A stretch of 64,000 bases of DNA from Polyangiaceae bacterium. Its GTDB lineage: Bacteria; Myxococcota_A; Polyangia; Polyangiales; Polyangiaceae. This document shows, in pieces, positions 8,938 to 18,736 of this stretch (position 1 is its first letter; each line of letters opens with the position of its first letter). Below the pieces are notes generated by a model. The model saw nothing but the letters and a program-made list of their open reading frames with translations. It had not been told where the DNA came from and ran no database searches. A program made the position numbers and the translations under genes. The stretch is taken from NCBI GenBank assembly GCA_023150915.1, contig JAKLKA010000008.1, forward strand, positions 38,092-102,091, written 5' to 3'.

Positions 8938-9930
8938 GTGAGCCTCCAGCCTGGCTGCAGCGGCGGGTGCGCAGCCGGGTCGTTCTGCAGCGCGAGCGGC
9001 AGTTGCATCCCGGACGGCACCTGCGCCGTCGACGGCGACTGCGGCGGGGGCAAGCTGTGCGACGCGACCACGCAGCTCTGCGCGGTCGGCGGCAACTGCG
9101 GTCAGAAGCCGTTCAAGCTGGTGGCCCAGGCGCCCAACCTGATGATCGTGCTCGACCGCTCCGGAAGCATGGGCAAGTCGGTCCCGGGCTCGGGGAAGAG
9201 CCGTTGGGCGGTCGCCGCCGAGGCGCTCGCGCAGGTCTTCAAGAAGTACGACGGCAAGATCGACTTCGGCCTTTCGTTGTTCTCGGCTTGCCAGGCCCAG
9301 GGCTGCGCGCCAGGCGTCATCGACGCCGCCATCCCCACCCCGGTGGCGACCCTGCAGGCCGCCATCGCCGCCACCAAGCTCTGCAACAGTGGCCACAACG
9401 AGACCGTGATTGGCGGCACGCTGCAGGCTTTGGTGGGGCACCCTACCCTGCAGGTGCCAGGCAAGCAGAACGTGGTGGTGCTGATCACCGACGGCGCGGA
9501 CAACTGCGGCGGTGGCGGCGCGAACGCGGCCACGGCGCTGAAGAACCAACCCATCCCCGTGAAGACCTACGTGGTGGGCTTCTCGGGCGACGTGAACAAG
9601 GCCGAGCTCTCGAAGATCGCCACCGCCGCCGGCACGGCGCCCTACTATCAGGCCGAAAGCGCGGCCCAGCTCGACGCGTCGCTCGCGGCCATCACCCAGG
9701 ACGTCGCCACCTGCAGCTACAAGCTGGACGAGGTGCCGCCGTCATCCGGGCTGTGGGTGTTCTTCGACAAGGATCCGAAGGGCGTGGCGCAAGACGGGAC
9801 CAACGGCTGGAGCTACGACGCGCCGAGCAACACCATCGTGTTCCACGGCAGCTCGTGCGACCTGATCAAGCAGGGCAAGGTCACCGCCATCGACGTGATC
9901 TACGCGTGCGACAAGCCGGACCCGGGGTGA
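8938..9930 (+). CDS. VWA-domain protein with Cys-rich N-terminus (signal peptide cut off by amber codon)
   Basis: The translatable part from GTG at 8938 is 330 aa. It begins with a Cys-rich stretch like the modules of the neighbouring Kelch protein (GCSGGCAAGSFC), then a von Willebrand factor A domain. The metal-site motif DRSGSMG is at residues 73-79, and a second conserved ITDGADN follows. VWA domains bind ligands through a divalent metal and are usually extracellular here. The protein has no export signal of its own; the same frame upstream encodes a lipoprotein signal from 8779 but is broken by TAG at 8866. It is divergent from the Kelch operon and ends immediately before the convergent lolD stop. 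It may be a pseudogene in this strain. Confidence 0.8.
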   Translation: MSLQPGCSGGCAAGSFCSASGSCIPDGTCAVDGDCGGGKLCDATTQLCAVGGNCGQKPFKLVAQAPNLMIVLDRSGSMGKSVPGSGKSRWAVAAEALAQVFKKYDGKIDFGLSLFSACQAQGCAPGVIDAAIPTPVATLQAAIAATKLCNSGHNETVIGGTLQALVGHPTLQVPGKQNVVVLITDGADNCGGGGANAATALKNQPIPVKTYVVGFSGDVNKAELSKIATAAGTAPYYQAESAAQLDASLAAITQDVATCSYKLDEVPPSSGLWVFFDKDPKGVAQDGTNGWSYDAPSNTIVFHGSSCDLIKQGKVTAIDVIYACDKPDPG

Positions 9931-10686
9931 TCAGCCGTCGGCCGGGGGCGCCACGTCGCTCGGCTCGCCCTCGGGCTTCGACAGCTGTCGCGCCCGCGTG
10001 CCGGCGTCGTCCTTGAACACCCGCCCGTCCACCATGCGCACCACGCGCGGCATGCTCTCGGCAAAGCCGGGGTTGTGGGTCACGACCACGATGGTGGTGC
10101 CGTGCTCTTTGTTGATCTGGAAGAACAGATCGTGAATCGACTCGCTGGTGGCCGTGTCCAGGTTACCGGTGGGCTCGTCGGCCAAGAGCAGCTTCGGGCC
10201 GAGCACCAGCGCCCGCGCGATGGCCACCCGCTGCTGCTCGCCCCCGGACAGCTCGCCGGGGCGGTGGGTCGCGCGGGGCGAGAGCCCGACCTCTTCGAGC
10301 AGCGCTGCGGCCCGCTTCTCCATCTCTTTCTTGCTGCGGCCCTGGATCAGCCCCGGCAGCATCAAGTTCTCGAGCGCGTTGAACTCGGGCAAGAGGTGGT
10401 GAAACTGGAACACGAAGCCGATCTCGCGGTTTCGCACCGCCGCCAGCCGCGCACCGGTCATGGTGGTCAGCTCTTCCCCCGACAGCCGGATGCGCCCCGC
10501 GCTGGGCAGGTCCAGCGTGCCCATGCAGTGGAGAAGGGTGCTCTTGCCGGCCCCCGATGGGCCGACAATCGCCAAGATCTCGCCGGCCTTGATGGTCAGA
10601 TCGATGCCACGCAGAACGTGCAACGTCCGCCCCATGTGCTCGAAGCTCTTCTCGAGTCCCTCGATGATGACCAGCGGCTCTGCCAT
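9931..10686 (-). CDS. lolD: Lipoprotein-release ABC transporter ATP-binding protein
   Basis: This 251-aa ABC ATPase has Walker [10 protein letters not shown] at residues 42-50, signature LSGGEQQ at 146-152 and Walker B LLLADEP at 166-172, followed by the LolD/MacB-type TGNLD. LolD powers release of outer-membrane lipoproteins from the inner membrane to the periplasmic carrier LolA. It starts 8 bp after the lolC-like permease stop, so the two form one unit. A C-terminal extension of about 25 residues is charged and Pro-rich. Many lipoproteins are encoded in this same window. The start ATG at 10686 is preferred because the LolD core begins directly after it. Confidence 0.95.
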   Translation of the reverse strand: MAEPLVIIEGLEKSFEHMGRTLHVLRGIDLTIKAGEILAIVGPSGAGKSTLLHCMGTLDLPSAGRIRLSGEELTTMTGARLAAVRNREIGFVFQFHHLLPEFNALENLMLPGLIQGRSKKEMEKRAAALLEEVGLSPRATHRPGELSGGEQQRVAIARALVLGPKLLLADEPTGNLDTATSESIHDLFFQINKEHGTTIVVVTHNPGFAESMPRVVRMVDGRVFKDDAGTRARQLSKPEGEPSDVAPPADG

Positions 10687-10694
10687 GGCTTCTT

Positions 10695-12442
10695 TCACTC
10701 GTAGCGAATGCCGTCGACGGGCCGAAGGCGGCTCGCGGCGATGGCGGGATAGATGGTGGCGATGGTGGTGATCACCATCGCAGCCAGCGCGACCAGGGTG
10801 TAGTCGACCGGGTCCACCGAGATGGGCAGGCGATCGACGTAGTACACGTCGGGGTCGAGCCGCACGCCGAACCAGAGCAGCCCGAGCACCGTGCACAGGC
10901 CGGTCACCACTCCGAAGACGGTGCCAATGCCCCCGATGATCACGCCTTCGGACATGAAGATGCGCAAGATGGCGCGGTCGCTGGCGCCGATGGCCTTCAT
11001 GATGGCGATCTCTTTGCTCTTCTCGGTCACCATCAAGAGCAGCGTGCAGATGATGCAGAAGCTGGCCACGGCGATGGCGATGCTCAAGATGATGAAGGTC
11101 GCGATCTTCTCGAGCTTGAGCGCCGAGAACAGGTTCTTGTTGGCCTCTTTCCAGTCGCGAACCTTCATGTCCTCGCGTGCCAGCGCCGTGTGGTGCCGAG
11201 CGATCACCGCTTCGAGCTCGGGGCGAGCGACCTCGACCGCCTCGGCGTCGTCGAGCTTGATCTCGACTGCGGTGGTCCGGCCGCGCAGATCGAGGAACTC
11301 CTGCGCGTCGTCGCGCTTCATGTAGAGGTGAGCCGAGTCGTACTCGTACATGCCGCTGTAGAAGATGGCGGCCACGCGGAACTTGCGACTTCGGGGCAAG
11401 ACCCCCATGGGCCCCAGATCGCCCAGCGGGGCGACCAACGTCACCTCGTCCCCGACGTAAACGTGCAGCGTCCTGGCCAGCTCGCGACCGATGACGATGC
11501 CGGGGTGCACCGGCTCGGTGGCGCCCGCCACCTCGTCGTCCAGGTCCTTCTTCAGCCACGACTTGACCCGTGGCCCCTTCAAGAAGACCTCGCCACCGGT
11601 CGAGATGCCGATCACCTCTTCCGGGGGCAGGTCGGCCAGCTTCGCCGGCTCGTCCAGGTACGAGAACTTCCCGACCTCGATGTTCTGCACCAGATCGATC
11701 ACCGAACCGATGCTGGTGGTGTCGATGCCGCGCACGATGGTACCCGCGGTGTTCGAGCTGGACGACGCCATGGCTTCGCCGGCGGTGACCGGCGTGGCGG
11801 CTTTCACGCCGCGGATCAGCCGAACGTCGCCGAGCAGGCCGTCGGCGCCCTCGAACCCGCCGTGGCTGCCCGCCTCGATCTTCATGTGGGCGTTGTTGCC
11901 CAGGATCTTGCGTTTCAGATCGGCGCCGAACCCGCCCATGATGCTGACCACCGCGCACAGCGCGAACGCGCTGACGGCCACGCCGGCGATGCTCAGGCCG
12001 GAGATGACGGTGAGGAACCCGCTCTTGCTGGCCCGCACGTGCCGCACGGCGATGAACGGGACGAAGCCGCGACCCTCGACGCGATCGAGCAGGCGCGGCA
12101 GCGCCAGGGCCATGAACCCGACCACGAAGCCCGTCCCCGAGAGCGCGGCGCCAACGCGCACGATCTGGTGCCAGAACACGAAGAAGCTGCCGCGGTGCTC
12201 GGGCAGCGTGGCGGCCCAGCCGCCCAGCGCGACCACGCCGATCAGACACGCGCCAGTCAGCACGTAGAGCAGGCTGCGACGCCCCTTCTGACCCAGCCGG
12301 CGGATCGCCTTCAGGATCAGGTACCCGACCAAGAGCGCGACGATGCCCACCACCGCCACCCGGCCCGGGAACCCGAGCATCACCCACAGCTTCGCCATCA
12401 GCGACAGCTGCTCGGGTTTGGGCGTGGGGGGCGCCGCGAACA

Positions 12443-12443
<1 letters not shown>
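10695..12443 (-). CDS. lolC: Lipoprotein-release ABC permease (LolC/LolE type) with N-terminal membrane extension
   Basis: This 582-aa permease is the membrane partner of LolD. The family core starts near residue 130 (FIAVRHVRASKSGFLTVIS), followed by a transmembrane helix, a large periplasmic domain and three C-terminal helices (last motif AASRLRPVDGIRYE). Family members are usually about 400 aa. The extra 130 residues at the front contain about three hydrophobic helices. The ATG at 12443 overlaps the lysS stop by one base (TGATG), pointing to coupled translation. LolC, LolE and fused LolF types cannot be told apart here; only one permease gene is present. Confidence 0.9.
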
Positions 12444-14161
<1,718 letters not shown>

Positions 14162-14252
14162 GGGGCTCGGCCGTCTAGCGCGGGGCCGCGTGGGCGTCCA
14201 CCGGCCGCGCTCGCGAGTCGTGCCGAGCGCGAGGCGCCCGGCCGGAGCGCGC

Positions 14253-14468
14253 CTAGGGCAGCGCCGCGATCACTTCGCCCGGGTCGGGAAAGCGGCCCGC
14301 AGCGGCCTTCGAGAACACCAGCTTGCCGTCGGCGATCACGTCGAATTGCCCGGGCGTGCCGACCACGAGCTTCACCTCGCAGCCCTTGGCGCGCTCGAGC
14401 TCGGCCGCGAGACTCGCGGCCCGAGGCTTGTAGTTTCAAGCGTGGCAGTAGCGGATGGTGACGAGCAT
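14253..14468 (-). CDS. SelW-like (Rdx family) selenoprotein, Sec encoded by in-frame UGA
   Basis: This 72-codon frame from ATG 14468 to TAG 14255-14253 has TGA at codon 11 (14438-14436). Read as selenocysteine it gives a 71-aa protein with a Cys8-x-x-Sec11 redox motif (YCHAU followed by NYKPRA). The remainder fits the thioredoxin-like Rdx/SelW fold: a GCEVKLVVG strand, a GxFDV strand, VFSK, and a C-terminal helix around FPDPGEVIAAL. Eukaryotic SelW and bacterial homologues carry CxxU or CxxC at this place and act in thiol redox chemistry. A hairpin suited to a bacterial SECIS starts 10 nt after the UGA. The gene lies 8 bp after prfB and upstream of lysS. Ordinary ORF calling misses it because of the UGA. 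Confidence 0.87.
14400..14438 (-). promoter_or_regulatory. Selenocysteine UGA and candidate bacterial SECIS hairpin
   Basis: TGA is at 14438-14436. Counting downstream, nucleotides 11-36 (14425-14400) fold as an 11-bp stem with a one-G bulge and a GTC loop (arms CTCGG-g-CCGCGA and TCGCGGCCGAG). The first loop base is G, 23 nt after the UGA. This fits the published bacterial SECIS model as I recall it (apical loop 16-37 nt after UGA, loop of 3-14 nt, G in the first two loop positions). Unlike E. coli fdhF, the bulged base is G rather than U. Confidence 0.75.
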
Positions 14469-14476
14469 GGCGGGCC

Positions 14477-15611
14477 TCAGGACAGGGGTGGCGTCTTGGT
14501 GGCCTTGTCCGCGTTCTGCAAGAGATAGGCCTCGATGAAGTCGTCGATCTCGCCGTCGAGCACGCGCTGCACGTCCCCGGTCTCGTGCTCGGTGCGCAGG
14601 TCTTTGACCAGCTGATACGGCTGCAGAACATACGAGCGGATCTGATTGCCCCACGCAATGTCGGTCTTTGCCGCCTCGTAGTCGGCTTGAGCCTTCTCGC
14701 GCCGCGCGAGCTCGATCTCGTACAGCTTGGCCTTGAGCATCTTCAGCGCCATGGCGCGGTTCTGATGCTGGCTGCGCTCGGCACGGCACACGATGACCAG
14801 GCCGCTGGGCATGTGCTTCAACCGCACTGCGGTCTCGACCTTGTTCACGTTCTGCCCGCCCTTGCCCCCGGCGCGCATGGTCGTGATTTCGATGTCGGTG
14901 TCTTTGACCTCGATGTTGATCTCGTCCTCGATGTCGGGTGTGACCTCGACGGCAGCGAAGCTGGTCTGCCGGCGCGCGTTGGCGTCGAACGGGCTGATCC
15001 GCACCAGGCGGTGCACGCCCACCTCGGCACGCAGGTAGCCATAGGCGTTGGGGCCGCTGACCGTGAACGAGGCGCCGTCGATGCCGGCGTCGTCGCTGAC
15101 CTGATAGTCGATGATGTCGGTCTTGTACCCGCGCCGCTCGCACCAGCGCGTGTACATGCGCAAGAGCATCTCGGCCCAGTCCTTGGCGTCGGTGCCGCCG
15201 GTGCCGGGGTGGATGCTGACGATGGCGTTCGAGTGATCGACTGGCCCGCTCAGCATCCGCTGGAGCTCGGCCTTGCGCACGCGCTCAGCCAGCGCTGTGG
15301 CCTGCTGGGCCGCGTCGGCGAGCGCGCCCTCGTCGTTCTCGGCAGCGCACAGCTCGAGGAACTCGACGCCGTCGGTCACGTCTTTGCAGAGCGCGTCGAT
15401 GCCGGCGATCTTCTCGCTCGCGATGGCGCGCTTGCGCATCAACGCCTGGGCCTTGGCCTGGTCGCCCCAGAAGTCGGGCGCGGCCGAGAGCGTGTCCAGC
15501 TCTTCGATCTCTCGCTTCAGTGCCGGGACGTCAAAGAGACCCCCTTAGCGCATCGACACGCCTTTGGAGGTCTTCGAGGACACTGCGAACTTCTGCAACC
15601 ACGATGGCCAT
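14477..15611 (-). CDS. prfB: Peptide chain release factor 2, with programmed +1 frameshift
   Basis: RF2 ends translation at UGA and UAA. The first frame runs 26 codons from ATG 15611 to an in-frame TGA at 15533-15531. After a +1 shift (CTT TGA C read as CTT then GAC) the second frame continues for 351 residues to 14477, giving about 377 aa. The second frame contains the RF2 stop-recognition SPF motif ([11 protein letters not shown]) and the catalytic GGQ ([15 protein letters not shown]). The frameshift is the classical autoregulation: low RF2 lets the ribosome shift at UGA and make more RF2. The gene heads an apparent operon with the selenoprotein, lysS, lolC and lolD. The full frame requires joining the two parts. 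Confidence 0.95.
15530..15545 (-). promoter_or_regulatory. prfB programmed +1 frameshift site
   Basis: The sequence reads AGG GGG TCT CTT TGA C. It has the Shine-Dalgarno-like AGGGGG three bases before the slippery CTT, then TGA followed by C, a poor termination context. This closely matches the E. coli prfB site (AGG GGG TAT CTT TGA C). Confidence 0.95.
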
Positions 15612-15675
15612 GGCAGGCGGAGGTCTACTCCGGGCCGGCCCGCCGGGAAAGGGTGTTCTTGAGCCGACGGGCCGA

Positions 15676-15696
15676 GCCCGCCGGCGAACCGCGGGC
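15676..15696 (-). terminator. Possible GC hairpin after the secreted-protein gene
   Basis: The arms GCCCGC (15676-15681) and GCGGGC (15691-15696) flank a 9-nt loop shortly after the stop of the gene at 15702 and upstream of prfB. No T-run follows, so intrinsic termination is uncertain. Confidence 0.3.
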
Positions 15697-15701
15697 GGGG
15701 C

Positions 15702-16496
15702 TCACTCGGAGCGGGGGCGACGCGCGAGCGCCCGCTTCCGGAGCGCCGCCGCCCGGACCGAGAACCAGCCGCCGGTCAGGACGTCGAGCCGCACCTCCGC
15801 CTCGACCACGCGGAGCTCCGCGAGCTCTTGCTCGTCGGGGGGCGCGTCGGGATCCGCCGCACCCGAGGCCGCGCGCTGCCAGGCGAACAGCGCCTTGAGC
15901 ACGTCTTCGATCAAGCGCTCGTCTTTGCGGGCGCGCAGCCGACGCAGGTGCTCGATCTGCAGCTCTTCGTCGGCAAACACCGCGCGATCGAGCTTCCAGG
16001 TGGCCTGCGCCTCGAGCGCCACGCTGACCCCACCGGCCTGGGTGTAGCGGTAAGGGTCGGCGGCGGTGGGCGACAGACGCAGCGACTCGTCGGTGGTCCG
16101 CGACGCGCGCAGGCGTAGCTCGGGCAGCGCGGCCGACGATCGTGCCCGGGAAGAGAGACTGCCGTAGCGCGCATCGGCCCGGGCACGACCCGACGCGCGG
16201 AGCGCGGCGCGGATGGCGGCGTGCGCCAGCTCGGGGGTCACGAGCGAGAGCGCACGTGCCGGCCGAGCGGTGGGCTTCTCGGTGGCGGCGGGCGGCTCGG
16301 CGAGCCCGGGCGCCGCCCGGGGGGCGCGCCGGCGATCGAGGGGTAGCTCGAGGGTGAGCAAGGCCACGACTTCCCGCGCGCCGTCGGCCCGGGCGACCCA
16401 GCCGCCGCTGAGCCCCAGCTCGAGCGAGCCGCTGGACGCACTGGCGTCCATGCAGAGGAAGATCACCGAGAGCAGCGCACGCACCTTCGTCTTCAT
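15702..16496 (-). CDS. Predicted exported protein of unknown function
   Basis: This 264-aa protein begins with a short hydrophobic stretch typical of a signal peptide (ALLSVIFLCMDASASSG). The mature part is Ala/Arg/Leu-rich and mostly helical, with a GGVSVALEAQATWKLDRAVF segment followed by long helices (EELQIEHLRRLRARKDERL). Strand-then-helix segments of this sort resemble parts of TolC-family proteins, but no family motif is certain. It is the first minus-strand gene before prfB, separated by 90 bp. Function is unknown. Confidence 0.75.
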   Translation of the reverse strand: MKTKVRALLSVIFLCMDASASSGSLELGLSGGWVARADGAREVVALLTLELPLDRRRAPRAAPGLAEPPAATEKPTARPARALSLVTPELAHAAIRAALRASGRARADARYGSLSSRARSSAALPELRLRASRTTDESLRLSPTAADPYRYTQAGGVSVALEAQATWKLDRAVFADEELQIEHLRRLRARKDERLIEDVLKALFAWQRAASGAADPDAPPDEQELAELRVVEAEVRLDVLTGGWFSVRAAALRKRALARRPRSE

Positions 16497-16577
16497 GCCC
16501 GCTGCTCGGGCGCGGCGCCGACGCGGTTGCGTACTACGTTCGCGAATTCACAGTACCGGCCCACCACGAACCCACGG

Positions 16578-17663
16578 TCACGCCCCGAGCGCGGCGGCGC
16601 GTGCCCGAGCCATGGCCTGCCCGTCGACTTCGGCGGCCGCAAACGCCACACCGTCCGCGTCGAGCACGGCCGCGACGAGGTGCGGCACGAATTCCTGCCC
16701 GCGCGGCTGCCCGAGGGCGGCGCGTACCACCGCGCCCGACCCGAACCCGGGGACCAGCAGCGAGCCCGATGGGCTGCCCACGACCACGTCGTGCGCGGCG
16801 CGGCGCGCGCCCGAGACGCGCGGCCAGAGCGCGCACAAGCGCACGACCCACCCGTGCTGCGGCACGCGCGCACGCGTGCGCTCCGAGAGCTCCCAGTGGA
16901 GCCACACGCCGCCGCCGGCGTTCGGGATGGCGAAGAGCTGGTCCTCGCGCGGGGGCGCGGCGAAGGGTGGCGCCGGCGCGACCGGGGGCGCCTCGACCGC
17001 GGGTGCCGCGACCGGAGGCGGCGGCGCCGGTGGAACCTCGACCGGGGGCGCCTCGACCGCGGGCGCCGCGACCCGAGGCGGTGGTACCGGTGAAACCTCG
17101 ACCGGAGCAGGCAGCGGCGGGGCCGGGGCCACGTCTGCCGACGACTCGGACGCGAGCTCCGCCGCAGGCGCCTCGACCTCGGGTGCCGGCGGCGCGTCTT
17201 CCGGCTGCTCGGGCTCGGTGGCGCGCACCGCCACCGGGCGCGCCACGGTCAGCCGATCGCGCAGCGAGCGTGCCGCGGCGTGATCGGGCTCGGTCTCGAG
17301 CACCTGATCGAGCATGCCCAGGGCGCGCTTCAGGTGGCCCTGAGCGGCGTAGATCTCGGCCAGCGTGACGGTGGCGACGGGCGGCTGGTGCTGCACCCGC
17401 GTGGGCGTGACCCCCTGGCGCACCAGCTCGGCAGCGTCGGGCATGTTCAGCCCCTGCTCGATCAAGCTCGCGACCAGGTCGCGCGCCACCCCGAGCCAGC
17501 CCCGCGCGCGGCGCCGTGCGGCCACGTCGGTCTCTTGCCGGCGGATGATCTCGTCGATCATCTCGACACGCGTCATCACCTCGGGGCGCGACACCCCCAC
17601 GCGGCGGGCCCGCTCGATCAGCCCGTCCCGGTTCAGCGCATCGAGATCGCTCCGCGTCGTCAC
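16578..17663 (-). CDS. Helix-extension-helix/TPR-like protein with Pro-rich linker and DUF4912-like C-terminus
   Basis: This 361-aa protein is read from GTG at 17663, just after ribF (14 bp). The first 40 residues resemble a SAP/Rho-N helical module (LDALNRDGLIERARRVGVS). A TPR-like pair follows (TLAEIYAAQGHLKRALGMLD), then a Pro/Ala-rich linker of about 100 residues with near repeats of VAAPAVEAPPVE. The C-terminal 120 residues (VWLHWELSERTRAR) resemble the DUF4912 domain, which in other bacteria also follows a Rho-N-like module. No enzymatic motif is visible. The family assignment is tentative. Confidence 0.8.
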   Translation of the reverse strand: MTTRSDLDALNRDGLIERARRVGVSRPEVMTRVEMIDEIIRRQETDVAARRRARGWLGVARDLVASLIEQGLNMPDAAELVRQGVTPTRVQHQPPVATVTLAEIYAAQGHLKRALGMLDQVLETEPDHAAARSLRDRLTVARPVAVRATEPEQPEDAPPAPEVEAPAAELASESSADVAPAPPLPAPVEVSPVPPPRVAAPAVEAPPVEVPPAPPPPVAAPAVEAPPVAPAPPFAAPPREDQLFAIPNAGGGVWLHWELSERTRARVPQHGWVVRLCALWPRVSGARRAAHDVVVGSPSGSLLVPGFGSGAVVRAALGQPRGQEFVPHLVAAVLDADGVAFAAAEVDGQAMARARAAALGA

Positions 17664-17677
17664 GCGGCGGGACTCTA

Positions 17678-18655
17678 CTAGCTCCAGGCGCCGTTCGCAG
17701 CAGGATCGGGCCTGGCCGAGGAAAGCAGCTGCCGCGCCCGAGCCGCGTCTTGGCCGATTTGCCGCACCAGCGCGTCGAGGCCGTCGAAGCGCCGTTCGTC
17801 GCGGAGCCGCTCGACGAAGTGGATCCGAAGCTCGGCGTCGTACAGATCCCCGTCGAAATCCAGCAGGTGCACCTCGCTGCTCGCGCCGGCGCCCAGTGTG
17901 GGGCGAACGCCGAGGTTGGCCACGCCGGTGCCGAGCATTCGAGCCCCATCCCCGTCGATCCGATCGACCAGGCAGGCGTAGACACCGTGTTTCGGCGCCA
18001 GCTCGAGCACGTCGGAGAGGTTGGCGGTCGGAAACCCGATGGTGCGCCCGCGGGCGTGGCCGCGGACCACCCGGCCCGAAATGGCGTGGGGCCGACCCAG
18101 GACCTCTGCGGCACCGGCCACGTCGCCGGCGACGATGGCCTGGCGCACCCGACTGCTGGAGAACGCCCCGGAGGCATCGCCCTCGAGCTGGTGGGCGCGC
18201 GCGCGATACCCCAGCTCTGCCCCCAGCTCGCCGAGCAGCCCGATGTCCCCCTGGCGACCTCGGCCGAAGCAGAAGTTCTGCCCGACCACCACCGCCGCCG
18301 CGCCGAGATCGCGGAGCAAGAGCCGCTCGACGAACTCGCGCGCATCGAGCTCGCTGAGCTCTCGGGTGAAAGGCTCGACCACCACCGTGAGCGTGGGCGA
18401 CACGCGCCCCATCAGCTCGACGCGGCGAGAGATGGGCGTGAGCACGCTGGGCGTGCCCTTGCCCAGGACCACCACGGGGTGAGGATGGAAGGTGAGCACC
18501 ACCGGGGCCAGGCAGAGCGAGCGAGCTTCTTCCACCGCCGAGGCGAGCACGGCTCGATGACCGCGGTGCACGCCGTCGAAGTTGCCGATCACGACCAGCG
18601 TGCTCTTCGCCCGAGCGCCGAGCGCGGCACAGCCATCGATCCGAAGGGCGCTCAC
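17678..18655 (-). CDS. ribF: Bifunctional riboflavin kinase / FAD synthetase
   Basis: This 325-aa enzyme phosphorylates riboflavin to FMN and adenylates FMN to FAD. The N-terminal nucleotidyltransferase shows IGNFDGVHRGH and FHPHP; the C-terminal riboflavin kinase shows the GRTIGFPTANL motif and the VANLGVRPT strand. The frame is open up to 18736, but the GTG at 18655 gives the normal family length and places the core directly after the start. It is divergent from holA. Together with ribA at 19.9 kb it puts two flavin genes in this stretch. No FMN riboswitch was recognised upstream. Confidence 0.95.
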   Translation of the reverse strand: MSALRIDGCAALGARAKSTLVVIGNFDGVHRGHRAVLASAVEEARSLCLAPVVLTFHPHPVVVLGKGTPSVLTPISRRVELMGRVSPTLTVVVEPFTRELSELDAREFVERLLLRDLGAAAVVVGQNFCFGRGRQGDIGLLGELGAELGYRARAHQLEGDASGAFSSSRVRQAIVAGDVAGAAEVLGRPHAISGRVVRGHARGRTIGFPTANLSDVLELAPKHGVYACLVDRIDGDGARMLGTGVANLGVRPTLGAGASSEVHLLDFDGDLYDAELRIHFVERLRDERRFDGLDALVRQIGQDAARARQLLSSARPDPAANGAWS

Positions 18656-18736
18656 GGCGCCGGCAAATAGTACAGAAGCCGGCGCACGAAAAGCTGCGCC
18701 CTTCCCCCGCGCTGGCAGGCATGCCAAGACCCGCAC

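Noticed and set aside
9931..12387. A single 818-codon frame suggesting a LolC-LolD fusion
   Set aside because: Only the last 251 residues are LolD; the earlier part is a shifted shadow of the permease gene, which is intact in its own frame.
18656..18736. FMN riboswitch between ribF and holA
   Set aside because: The 81-bp gap is too short for the full FMN aptamer and shows none of its conserved blocks.
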